The position numbers and the translations under genes were made by a program. Below the pieces are notes generated by a model. The model did no database searches. It was not told where the DNA came from and worked only from the letters and a program-made list of their open reading frames with translations. A DNA stretch of 64,000 bases, taken from assembly GCF_040115645.1 (NCBI RefSeq), contig NC_089553.1:4030001-4094000 (forward strand). The letters are read 5' to 3'. The first letter of the stretch is position 1. Each line of letters opens with the position of its first letter. This document shows positions 37,621 through 51,500 of the stretch, one piece after another. This DNA is from Euwallacea fornicatus. Lineage: Eukaryota; Arthropoda; Insecta; Coleoptera; Curculionidae.

Positions 37621-40600
37621 CTGCAATGTTTTAAAACAGACGTTAATAAACATTTTGCTACAATGACGTAATTTGAAGAGGTAGGTGAATTACATCATGT
37701 GCCAATTGTCACTTTTCAAATAAACCCTAAATCCTTCAAAGAGTTTTCTAAAATTTCCGAAGCTTTATTTCGTTATAATAAGATAATCTATTCATAAAAG
37801 CGTCAAAATTGATATCAATTCTTGCAAAAAAAACCCGTCATTAAACCGGTATACATGGTGTCCCAGAAAAACATTAACAGAAAGATACCTACTACAACCT
37901 CCTCAGGAGAAATTAGGTCGATTAGACTCGATTCACCTACACAGGGTTGTTCACCCGAGTAGTTCCTTGAAGGTTTACTAGAATCGAAAAGTGACACTAA
38001 TTTTAAAATTCGGCGTCAAAGCAGCTTCGAAGTTTACTATTTTTTGAAAATATTTTCACCTTCCTGGAGCTTCCGGTTTGACCGGAAATAGCTGCCCATT
38101 TCAAATGGGGCCTTCAGGATGTTATTTTACATTTAGATTCCATGTAACATTTAAGACACGTTTTCCGTATAATTTCCTAAACTTGGTCCTCGCTGTTTTT
38201 GACATATTTGACCTCGGAAAAAAAATCTGCCTCCCTAATGGCCAGTTTTAAAATTGCACATCTCCCGAGTGCTTAAGGACGTACTCCTCATATTTTGCAG
38301 AGTATCAATACATAGTCGTAAGTTTGCACTTACGCCATTTATACGGCTTAGTATCATACAGAACGTCCAAAAGTCAGTTCCAAACGTTTGCATTTTTAAA
38401 GTTGCAAAAGTCAAGAATTTTTCAAAACGGGACACTCCGCAACTTTAAGCAGTGTCAAATCGAAGAGTGTAATTCTCAGTCGAACCGGTTCAGGGTTACC
38501 TACATGGATTCCTAATAAAATAATATGCCGAGGGCCCCATTTGAAATTAGCAAGTTGACAGCTATTTCCGGTCAAACCGGAAGTGACAGGAAGTTAGAGA
38601 TATTTCTTAAAAAGTGCACGTTGAAGTTGACTTAACTTCAAATTTTAAACTTCGTATCACTTTCAGATCCTAGCAAGGTAGTGAACAGGTTGGGTTAATA
38701 ACGCTGGAGGTAAAGTTTTTGAGATGAAGAGTTTTGAGATACGTACAGCAAATCAAAATGGTGCAGGAGACAAGGTCAAAATTCATACCTATAGTATTCT
38801 GTAGAAGAATAATGCAGGACTAATTCGAAGTAAAAAAATTATGACACATTTTGACGCATTTCTTGAATTTAAATGCAGGGGGCTGAATTAACCTTATACA
38901 GGGTGTAAGAAGTGCCATTAGGTTTAATTAAAAAAAAGACGTAATACTCTCAACTGCATTGACTAAAAAGGGCATTTTTTTAGAAATTGAATAATTTTAA
39001 TCAGCATTTTAGAGTTCGTCTTTTATTCGAAACAGAATATTTCATTAGTCGATTGAAAAATCAATAAGAACCGTTTGCCCATTTGCGTATCTGTGACAAA
39101 CGACAGAATGCATAGTTGTGTCTCGATCGATATGCGTTCGCATTTAAAGAACTAGATCAGTTTTTTGACCAATTTGGACCCCAGCCCAAAGCATTATTTT
39201 TCCCCTTAAACCGGAGAGATTATATTTTTTCAAACTTTTGAAGAACTTCTTCGAGTCACTTTCTAGACATTTTTATCGAGCTTGACACAATTTTTTGATC
39301 GAAGACTGTAAGATGAGCTTTTCGAGAATAGACGCATGGGGATTACATTTTACGCATGAAGCTTACGAGTATTTAAATTCTGTTAAATTCCTTCAATGTG
39401 CGATCGAAATCGATGCTCACTTATGGAATCCAGAGATCCGCAAGAGCTATAATCTCAGTGAACTCAATAAAGTGTATTTCTGAGAATTAAAAAAAAAAAA
39501 AAATCAGGATTTTCCGGATAATAAAATTGATAAAAATACAAATAGTGAGTGTATCATAGTTTTTAACGCACCGCAAACTTTTTCTCTGCAAAAACACTTA
39601 TCGGTCGATGACAAACCGTTGGAACATCCTGTGACTACATTTTTAACTTTCCAGTTTCAAAGTTCAATTAGTTGAACTCTGAAGTTGAACTAACCTACTT
39701 TCTCCTGAGGAATTTGTAGTATATACAGGAATGTAATGTTGCAGTCGAATGTCTAGTTTTCAAATCTTTACTCGAATGCGAGCTCTTGGAGCGAACTTCT
39801 ATGTATAGACCTTCTCAATTATGCTATCGAGACGGCGCAAAACTCTGTTCAAACTTGGCAAAAAGAGGTATTCAACATAGGCAAAAAGTAAAATGAAAAT
39901 TAATTCGCGTTGTAAAAAGTAGTAATTTATGCGACCGGTTAGAAAATGCATAATTTTATGGAACAAGTGGGAATTTTGTGGGACAAGCGAAGCGCGGCCT
40001 CGTACATGATACAGACTACATAAAATAGCATTTTCTATATAGTTCGGTATACGTGGATTTTTCTAATTTTACTGCATGGGGAAGAATTTACAATTGGCAT
40101 AAGCTTCGACGTGATCAATCTGCGCCCTATAGCTTCAGACCATTATTGCTGCTCCTATTAGACGACCGGTAAAATCGGTACCATGTGGTAAGCGTTACCC
40201 CCAATGTAACAATGGTAAATCGAGTTCTTTTAGTTTTTTTTTTGCATAAGAGCTGGGTTTGTTAAGGAAAACACGGAGCAGCGTTGGGCGTCGTTTTATT
40301 TCACAAAAATAGATATAATTTTTGAATAAAAACGAACTTTTCTTACCCTCCCCTTTCAACTGCGATAGTCAAAGTTGTGCAATTAATACCTTTATTTGGG
40401 GAAATTTTACACGTGCACCACTGCCTTTTCTCTAAATTTCAGAAACCGTCAAACTGAGAGCCTGGCCTTTGTAGGTATAACGGTGGTGTGCCAACCTTCC
40501 AAGTTCAGCAGTTTCAACGATTTTTTCAAAATAGAAACGTATTTCGTTTCAAAAACCGAAATTCGAATAGGTGATTGTAGAAGGCAAGGATTTCCTCGAA

Positions 40601-43600
40601 GCAATAATTACTTCTTTTATGCAACCTACCAAAACTTACCCACAGTGCTTCTTCATACGGAAGAACCACAAATAAAGCCCGCCATCTCGGTAGCATATTA
40701 CACGTCACATTACAATAGAGAAATAGAAAATAGTTTTAACGGAGTGGGTAATAAATTTTCTTTCACTTAATTGAATATAATAACACTCAGTTAGCTGAAA
40801 GAGGTCTTTTGGAGAATTAGGAATTGTCATTCAAAAACTCTCCACACCAGACTAAGGAATCTTAAGAGAGATATCAAAGTACTAACTAAAAGCACTATTT
40901 TTTAAACAGCTCTAGAAAGCGTATATCTTTCAAAATGTAGAAACTAAACTACGAATTCTAATAATCATTGGCAAACAAAGTAAAGTCAATGTTTGTGACT
41001 TAAAAATATCAATATTGGCCCAGTGGACAAAATACCACTCAACGCTCTTCTAAATAACTATAAAAATTGCCGGACAAACAACGTTTAAACTAGAAAGCAG
41101 CGACAGAAAAAACTACTTGGAAATTGAAATCTTAATAGAACTGGAAACGGTGGAAATCTGCAGGAATACTCACTATCCAAAAAATTTGGCATAAATACTG
41201 GCAGAGGCAATCACAATCAGTACCGACACGCACACCAAGATCATGATTTTCTTCTATAAATTCGAGGTAAAAATACATTTAGTCATAGGAAATACTGAGA
41301 TGTGTAAGATATAAAAGTGGTGCAAAAGAATAGATTATCGCTAGTGCAAAAATTTATTTATTACTTAAGAAAACTGAAGAGTACTACCGACTACGTAGGT
41401 TTAAAAGAGGGTAGGCATGGAAAGGTCACTAAAATACAATTAACAAAAAAATCATTAATTGCGAAAGAAAAATTTAATAATATATAATAAATAGGACATT
41501 TCTTATAAATATAGGTGCAAACAATACTAAGGACTAACAGAAATTGTATAAGGGTTCATTAGGGAGGGCTTGTTTCCCCCTTTAAGTAATACGTAAGATT
41601 TCTCCCCACATCTACGCCGACGATTTCACACAGTCCATTGTCTATACCACCCGCTGTAAAGGCGGAAGGAAACAAAAAAAAAATAAAAAATCAATACAAG
41701 CATTATACGGGGTGTCCCGCAAAAGTGTGTGAAAAAATGCGCTGACTATAGATACTTTGAGCGTAAATGAACCTGAAAGAGCCAAATTGGATTTCTGTTT
41801 CTCAACGCATTAACGCATGCAGGGTGTTAAAATTCAATTTTCTATTTTTCCTAGTTGGTGGTACAGCTCAGGAGTAGCTCACAATGTATATATTTTTTAA
41901 ATAGAAAGTCGCAACGATAACGGCAATTTTTTCTTTGTAAATTGTTAACGAGTGACGAACATCGTATTTTCTGTCAGTGAAAAGACGTAAACAAATTCGT
42001 AGCAGAGTTTGATGACGTTTGCGATTTACAGAATATGATTTTCGGCACGTAGAACGCTCCTTTTTCTACGACCATGCGTGATGCAAACGGTAATTAAATT
42101 ACGAAACGAATTATATTTTTTTCAAAAACTTCACTTGGTAATACGTTATTCTATTAAAATTCGTACGAAGTATAAACAAATTTTATCCATTTGTTTATTC
42201 ATATTTCTTTGTATTACATTTTGAATCAAACTCAGTATAAAATCCGGAGGGAGGTCACATTGTAAAGGGGAAGCAGCACTGCTGCCCTCCCCGTGAGAGA
42301 CCGCCACTGCTACAACTTTCGAGATGTTCAATCGAGGCTTGGAGAGTGTGCAATTCACTGAAGCCCGTACAATTAGATTTCTCAATTGTTAACCTAGATC
42401 AATTTCCAAATCAAAGTTTTCTCGTGGTACGTCAATGGACATTATGGAACTTTTTTCCCCTCTTGCGTTTTTCCGGTACGTGCCGCGATTTCCAGTTATT
42501 TGCAAAAGTGTCCAGGAACGCGGATCGTTTTCCGTCTAGGAAATACATACGTTTGACGCGATTCAATTTAGTTTTCCAGATACATAATAAATCTGGTAAA
42601 AACTGGAGTGGATTTTTGCAGCAAATCATGTACTAGATTATGCAAAAGTATCCAGAAAAGCAAAAGCATTGCTGGAAATTTCTGCAAGTAACTGGAAAAT
42701 GGGGGCGGACGCGGGGAAAAGGTAAGAGACGAAATGATAAAAAAAAATGTCTGCCATTGACTTACCGCGACAAAGGTTTGATGCGGAAAAAGGGGGGGAC
42801 AGAAACAAATCCTACAGATTTGGGCAAGTAATTAAGACTTCTACTTAAGTGAGCTCCAACGAACTCCACAGTTCGACGCAATATCTCATTACTCTCACTA
42901 CAACGAAGGAAACATAGTTAAAATTGAACCTTTAACACCGTGCACGTATACATCAGGGGGTTTTGAAAGGTGCGAATTCAATTTGCTTCCTTTCCTGGGA
43001 CACCCGGTGTAGGATAGATAGGCAAGTGAAGGGCGAGTTAAATTTTAAAGATCTCACACACGTCAATTGCTCAGTTGAGAAAGAGTTCTCGGGGGAAACC
43101 TTCATATAATTCAATATCTATATGCGAACTAAACGTACCTGAAACATTATCCATCATCATTTATACAAAAATAATACAACAATAATAAAATTAAAAAAAA
43201 AAAAATCCTTTGGTATTGTTGGAAATTAAATGCACCTGCTTCCTTCAGGAATATGTTACGTACGCAAATCGTTACATCTACGTTTTTTCCCCGTGAAAAC
43301 AGTAGTTTAAGTGTGTTCATACTAGTTTCTACGAAGTAGAGTACTTACGACATTCACTACGTACTTAAATAATACTAAATTGACTGTGCTTGAATCACAT
43401 TGCATTTTATGTCAATAAATCATCCACATCAGGCCGTAAACTACTGTCTTCAACATCGAATTTCTTTTACATTAAATCTTTCTATATTCTAAACATGAAC
43501 AACTAGATAACGTTCATAGATTATGAGTATTGCAAGTAACGCTTTACGCAGCTAATTACGAGATGCAAAATGTTCTATCACTTTATTTCTCTTGTTTAAA

Positions 43601-45527
43601 TAAATCACAGTTAAAAATAACGTGTAGAAGAAGAGTTCTGTTACACTATAACGAAATTTACACACGCAGGTAGGCTTATACATACTATGGTACGATACTG
43701 CTTTAGCATAAAGACAACTGTTATTTCTAAGCGTTAAGTGGCAGCTGATATAAGAAGTTCTTTTGTTATGTCGCACCTTATATGACCAGAAGAAAGAGAT
43801 TTATATTAGGGCTTTATTGCTTTTGCTTAACGGTAAAATGCCTATAATAAATGAAAATAATCTCGTATACGCATCAGATACTTGCACAAAATTCAACACA
43901 AAGAAATGTAGAGCGACTCAAAAATAATTCTTTTCATTATTTTCCAATTAAAATCCTCTCTACGTTGATCAACACCAGGGCCGCACGCACTGGAGACTCT
44001 AGAACATTTCAAATGCATGGAAATGCTTGGAAAACAGGGGGTGTGTTAGTTGGTGCGTTAGTAGCGAGTCCGTGTCACATGTCATAAATCTAATAATCTT
44101 GTGCTAGAGTGATAGAGGTACGAACTTCAAAAATGTTATCTTACTCAAGTAACCAATAGTATTCTAATCTAAATCGTGCCATCGCTCAATTATACGTTCT
44201 GTTGTGTGGATATGAGGAAATATTGTTATTGATGATATCGACTGGAGAATACTCCAGGGCGCTGTTAAAAGTGGCAGTGATAGAGCATAATACTTTCATA
44301 TCGATAGAGAATTGGCGTTCGTCGAAAATTTTAATTTAGAATTTTCTGAGCCCACTGCAACGCTTAAATGTTACCCTTTCTAATTAGAACTAGCAAATCT
44401 AAAAATTGCACGATACAAGCTGAAAACTCTACAGGGCGATCGTTTTTCTAGTTTAAACGTGGGGATCGGATTACCACCTATTTGAAGTGCTTCGACGTCC
44501 ACTAAATTGGGGTCTAATTGCATAATTTACGTAACATTAAAATGCCTTTTCGACATATGACAAATTCGGCCTAGTTCCGGAAATAACAATATTTTTCTTA
44601 AAAGCTTTTCCCCCAGTATTTCCTTGAAAACATAATCGAAATTAATCGACACCTTATAAAAGTAATTTTTCCATGATATATGACAGTTGGTGATTTTAAA
44701 GCTTCGACCTGGTAACATTCGTTTGGGCCAATACAATCCCGACCGGTACCTTAAGCGCGCGTTTTCGGGCTTAAATAACACGTTATCCGAGCCTGATGTG
44801 ATTATAAAAAAAACTCGTTATTTCGAAGCGTCTTGAAAGCAACAATTTCGAAGACCAATAATTATAAATGTTGAAGTACTCCATTTTCACCTCATACGAA
44901 TTCCCCAATGAGAAGTCTGTTCGTAAAGTCAAAATTGTAAGAAAATGGTGTAAGTGGACTCTATCTTGAGAAATCTTCTGATGAATCAAGTTGTAAATTG
45001 GGGAGTACTAAGCTCAAAATCCAAAATTTTCACATTTTCATCTGCTTAATAAAGACCCTAATGAGTTGAAATGTTGCGGCTCTCTACGTGAGCAGAAGAT
45101 TTGGATGAAATTTTTGGAAATCACTGGTCTAATTGCTTAGAACGACCGCTGAAAGTATCAGATGAATAATAAATTAATAAACTCTGGAATAGAAAGCTCA
45201 AACCCCCAGATCCTTCCGAGCCTCCTAAATAATGGGAATATTGGAATAACAATTAATGAACAAAAATGTATTCTTAGCCAAAAATGTTTTTTCCTTTTAA
45301 ATGACATATTCAGTCAGTTCAAGATGTTTTTTAGGTTTCCACGAAAAATCTGCATCGAATAACGGCAGGACGTTTAATATCTAACCAGAACGGTCTTTAT
45401 TGACGATACAGGAGACTACTAGTAGAGCTTGCAATTGGCTTCATTTGGCAAAATTTTTGAGTTAAAACGTAGACTGTGAAGAACATGAGGGAAACGCGAT
45501 CTATCACGACTAAATTCTCATAGTTAC

Positions 45528-45566
<39 letters not shown>

Positions 45567-48500
45567 GGATTGACAAACAAAACTTTGCTCAGAAACTCGT
45601 TTGTGTTGAATACTAAAACAATCGACAACTTATTTATTACTTTATCCAAAACTCTGGATCGCTCATCATTCCGTATTATCGTTTAACACTGAAACGCCCC
45701 ATGGTGGTGTAAAATAATGCCTTGAAGCATTCACGGGCGACAATTAGTTTCCCAAATCTTATGAGAGATTCATTGGTTGATAAATTATGATCCCCGAAGC
45801 AACGAAAATATTTCGACGAAATGCGGTCAAAGGAAATTCAATTTTCTACAACAAATTGTTCAAATTTTGAATATTTGGATTTTGAACTCGTTGTTGTAAG
45901 TCGGGTTGGCGGTTTATGAAGTTTTTGATCGAATCCGATAACAGGTGTGATCACGCCGAGCCGGGATGCAGAATCGTCCGCAGTGGTGAGCAGATAACTC
46001 ACGTTCTGCAAAATTTTATGAAACTACGTCTAAAAAATCGTTAGAAAAAATTGAATAGAAAATGTTTATTGGCCATTCGGAGCCAGTTAGCATCGACTTG
46101 TGGTGATTTTCAAGCATCTCCAAGCCATTGAAATTTTACTCCATTTTCTCAAATTTTAACCGATAAAAATTAAAAGCCTCGACGTAACTATTACTTAAAT
46201 TGTAACACAAACCATCTACACTCTGGAAGATGTTTGGAAGAATCAGAACCATCGACAAAACGAGAATTCGGCATTTTTAAGGAACACATTCTCTACACCC
46301 CTGATTCCTCAGAACAAATCACAAAACATATGAAACAGTACTTACAAAAGTTTTCATACATAAATTCTACAATCTCATTACGTATATACACAATAATTAT
46401 ACTTGAATTAAAATGGCTTACAGATTAGCTACAGATTATTGGTTTGAAACGTATTTTTGATAAGAAGTAGAACACGCATCTAAAAAAGCAAGTTTCCTTA
46501 TTAAATAGGTTCTAGCCTCGATTCATTTTAAGTATCAGCTATTTCAATTTACAGACTTCGCAGAATTTATTTAACAGATAAGAACACTATTATTATTAAT
46601 TTGGTTGGATTATTCCCTATTAAACATGGATTGCACCGAAACCTTTAGGGATTCTGTAATCCTGTAAGGAAAGCCGATCGATAGGTATTTACATTAATAC
46701 TACTAAGGTCTTTCCCTACAATCTAAGGGATCCCTAAACGAATCTGCGCCTACGGCCACAAAATCCGCATTGGGAAAATGCGGACGCTGATAAATTTGAA
46801 TTAAGACTACGTCCTAAACATAAAATTATTATTTGTCCAAAAATTTACATGTTGTATTGCGATCTCCCTTATGAATCCTAGAGCGTTGTCGCCAAAATGA
46901 CTATAAGTACTACGAGAAGTATTATTAGGCAAATGATAATGAAGATCTTTTTCTGAAAAACAAGAATGATAATAAGTATGGGAAACATGAGGGTGGGGAC
47001 TTCGAGGTGAGGCCAATTAAGTTCGATGTTCGTTCCACCGGGAATGTGTGATTGAACGGTACCTGCGGCGCAACGCTTTTCCGTACAAAGAAAAATCACC
47101 TGGCAAAGGTGGAGGTGTCAGTTTTGAGTATAAAAATTAAGTATAAATAGATCAGATAAAAGAATATTTTTAAAAAAATGTTAACACTCCATGTGTCAGT
47201 GAGATTACAAGTAAGTTCTTTCTTTTTTGATACAATTTCAGTTTCCAGACTTTATCCTGGATTTACATGAAAGCTCACGTATTCGGCATAGTATAACACA
47301 AGACATCACCGTCTTCTTATACAATGCTATGCCGGACACCTTCTCTCAAACCAATTAAAATGTTTTTTTGATGTACCGTTTAGCGATACTTCAGACTTCG
47401 GCACAACGTTTCCTTTGAAGATCTATTGCTGGACACCTCGTGTCAAGCACACAAAAAATTTTCGTCATCAATGTACCATTTAATGACACATTTTTGACTC
47501 GAACGTGACCTACATTGTGAATTTCGGTTGCTGGGACCTTGCGTCGAGCCGATCCCAATTCCCGCCCGTCGGAAGTACCATTCAGCGACACTTTTACTTT
47601 AGACGAAACGTTTACATTGAATTTCCATTGCTGGGAGCCTTGTGTTATCAATTTTTTCGTGTCTCAAGTATTCATGAAATATAGTTCACCAAAATAAGCT
47701 AATGAATACATCGCAAAGTTGACATTCTAATCCTTAATCAAACCCTTTGAGCTAACGAAAACTTACATTAAAATACACAAGACGTTAAAACTTATCTTGC
47801 CATAATCGTCGAGAACTTAATCGGCCAAACTTTCAAATCAAATAATTAAAATAAAAAAACAAATACAAATTAAAACACATTCAAAATTGAAAATGATATA
47901 TGATTACATCCAAAAAGAAAACGACAAGTCCACACTGAATCGTATAACGCAACATCATTTCCAATTTTCCAGGACTGAATTTCCAATCCGTCAAAGAAAA
48001 ATGACAGGTCTGCCTGAATTCTTGATTGTTTAAAGTTTGAAAAAAGATGGATATTTAGTCCTAATGTAGATCTAACATAACAGAAAATGGTGATGGCTTC
48101 AAGCTACAATGCGTTATGCAAAGGTAAGTACAACTGGTTGGTGACTTAACATGCAACATTCCTTTTGCTTCTAAATCACAACATTAAATAATATTTGCAA
48201 CAATACCAACCACACAACCAGTTGTCAAATACCAGGGAAGTGTGAAATAAGAGAAAAAGGAAAACGAATAAAATAAGGAAACAGGGTTTAGTAATACAGA
48301 TTGCTGGATATACATTTATAACTTAGAGAAATTGCATTATACACTATTATTAGGTAAGTACAAAATAATAAGAAAAATCATGTTTCAATTACATTAAATA
48401 AATAATAAATAACAAATATTCTCTCGCTTTGTTGACAGTTATTTTCACTACGATTAAAGATATATATAAATATGTAGGGTGTCCCATAAAAAAACCACCT

Positions 48501-51500
48501 TGTATCAGATGCTAAAAACTTTTCCATTTCTATACTCGAAAAAAGTTAATAGCTATTAGTTTTTCAAACTAACTTATCAATTAATTAGCTTTTCATCCAA
48601 CTTTATATTTCTGTCACGTGTGCAAAAAGCATGTTAACGAGCTTAATAAATCGCAACTTTTTATAATTCATATTTAATGGCAAAATTTAAAGGAATCGTA
48701 ACTCTTACCGCTTCGAAACTTCCAAAATTGTAATAGTTCGTCTTAGCATTTCCGTGTTCCCGTTTGTCGTTTGCTGTTGATGCAATATCTCGGTTTCACG
48801 TCATGATTTTATACATACATTGCTATCTTGCTCGATTATCCCCAGAGCAGCAACCACAAACGAACGATGAGAACAACAATATTTCTACACTCTGAAGACA
48901 TCATTAATTTTATCCTAGGGATTATATCCAGCAATCCACAAAAACAATCTCTTACCTTCCTGGCTTTACTTTGATATTCTTGCGCGCTCTTCAGTTGCTC
49001 GTGCCCTTCCGCTACGTGATTCTGCGTGGTCGACACGTGATACTCTATCCGATCCACTAATTCACCCTGCTCGAGAAGTGCCAAAGGGAGGTCGAAAAGG
49101 AAAACAGGATTCGCGGAAAGCAAGGAGCCACAACCGAACCACCACCGAAAGAATGTTAATGCACACACACCGACAGTGATCAAATACAACAACACCGATA
49201 AACATGTAAGTGACAAAGGGCACACAAGTAGTTAGTAAAACACAGTTAATATGGTCAGTACATTTAGAAGGGGTGCAAACAAAGCCCAAATAGAACCAAT
49301 CACAGAATGTGGGAGTATAAGGAGACGAGGACGAAAGGAAGCAAAAAAAAAATAAACAAAACAAATTAAAAAGCTAATTTTTACATTTTACAGTGGGCAC
49401 CTAAAACTATACGGAAATTGGCGCGTCCACAGTGGCCCGAATTGCCAATAATTCCAAGTGGAAATAAAACGAACTAAACGCGAATGGCAATTTTGACCAA
49501 TGCTTACGCGCCTTAAGGTTCGACTCACCCGTCGGGCGCGACTCTGATACCGCAGAGCCTTTTTGGTATCTTGAGTGGCCGTTTGGACATAGTCCACGGC
49601 ATGTTCCACATGGAACTCAATACGATCAATCATTTCCCCCTGTTAGATCAAGAAAGTAGTAAGAGAGAAGTGGTTAGTTACAGTCTAAAGTTACTTTTAC
49701 GTAAAATGAATGTCATCGAGATGTTCGCGTTTATACTTTCTAATCAGAGAAGTAATGACATTTACTTTACACAAGTATTAGTACATATTGTATTCGGTGT
49801 TATTTAAGACTTGAAACATGCTTTTTGTGAAACGAATTGTAAGTAGAAGGTTCGCAGTTAATTTGGAGATATTTTAAAATAGGTCCCAAACATTGTCAAT
49901 ATTTCAGGGTAGCGCAAAAGTGGAATATAGTACTTTTATCACTTTTACCCCTAATTTTGTGCTCATTTTTCGCACCATTGGAAAAAGCGTATGTAAAAGG
50001 TACAGGGAATAAGAGACCTGCTCTACTCATCTTATACAGATTAATTAGTCTTTCTGAGGTAGCACCGGGAATTTCGAAAAATTTAAAGCAACGTTTTTCA
50101 TAAAAAAAAAAACAGGAAGAATACTTTTCATTTTTCCAGGTTGTAGCGTATGTTGAAAGCAATCTGCGTAATCTAATGACCTCCACGTCGGATGTGACTG
50201 CAAGGTACATATGTATGTATCTATATTCTACTAGCTGTCACTTTCTTATTAATATAGGAATATATGCAGTTAATGTGATTTTGTGCCTTTAAACGCAACT
50301 CTCAGAACGTCTAAAACTAAGTTTTCATGGTACCAACCATCGACCAAACCATTGATGCTCTGAATATTTTTATATTGACAATCTCCTAATAGTTGTTGTT
50401 TCAAACTGACGGCAGATGTTAGAGGACCGCGGTTTTGCAAGTAACCTGGCAACGTCACAGTTTAATGCAAAATCGATAGCTTTACTATAGGGCGGATTTC
50501 ACGAGGATCTACATAAGCCAAAAATTCTCTTTTGCGCAAAATTGGATTCATACATAATCAAAAACCTTTTTAAATGAAAGATCTCTTGTTCCCTTCCACG
50601 TTTCATCCATTTTTTTTTTTTAAGTAATACGAGATAAAAAATATATATACTTGAAATATACTTTAACACACTATTGCGCCACGCTGTGTATTCGTATACA
50701 AGGTACCACAAATTCTTGCCTAAGTATGGGAATCTCGCAAAACGGCCAGACACACGAATTCGATAAAATTGAGGAAATGTGAGAGGAGGAATGCGAAGAC
50801 ATAATGGATTTTTAGAAGTCGGAAATTTCTGAACACATTCGAGGATATCTGCGAACACAGGATAAATATCTAAAAACTGCGCCTTGTAAAGCGATGAACA
50901 ACTGACATTAAAACACTTTTTTACGTGGGATCAAAATGTTAAATTTTTCTAAGCGTTCAACCTACAAAAGTTATAACTCGAATTATCACTTTTTCCTTTG
51001 TGCGGTTGCTACATACACAACGTGTCGCATTTAATACGATGACACCGTCATATTTTCGCTATTTGAAGGAATACAGATATGAATTTTTTTCACTTTGAAC
51101 AGGTCGATGAGTCACATTTTTTAAGTGATTCATCTCACATCTGAACCGTAAACTCATGCTACCATAAATTCGCAACCAAAATTCTCGATATTTTGCTTTA
51201 CTTTTAGAGATATTAAAGAAAATTATTAGAAAAAGTTGTTCAGAATATTATTTTAACTCTATACACTAAGTTTCATGAAAAATTTCTCTTTTTTATTATT
51301 TCATCCTTTTAGTTAGTTTTAGTTAATTTTAACAACACTGCCATTTTCATTGGAAGGCGCCTACAACGGCTGCTATTTCCATGAGTAATGGGAGCACCTT
51401 CGGGATATCTCAAATTAAATTTTCCAGCAACTTTTTTGTTACTACGAGCATGATAACCAAACAACCGGATTATTCCGATTTTTTCATGATGATCAGTCAG

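Noticed and set aside
40396..40770. 124-codon open frame on the plus strand, antisense to syntaxin-1A
   Set aside because: Lies in the likely 3' UTR or intron after anchor exon B; composition looks random and no family is recognisable.
49067..49225. N-terminal extension of the open frame that reads into syntaxin exon C2
   Set aside because: It is intron sequence; the acceptor at 49068-49067 and the alignment to C1 define the exon start.
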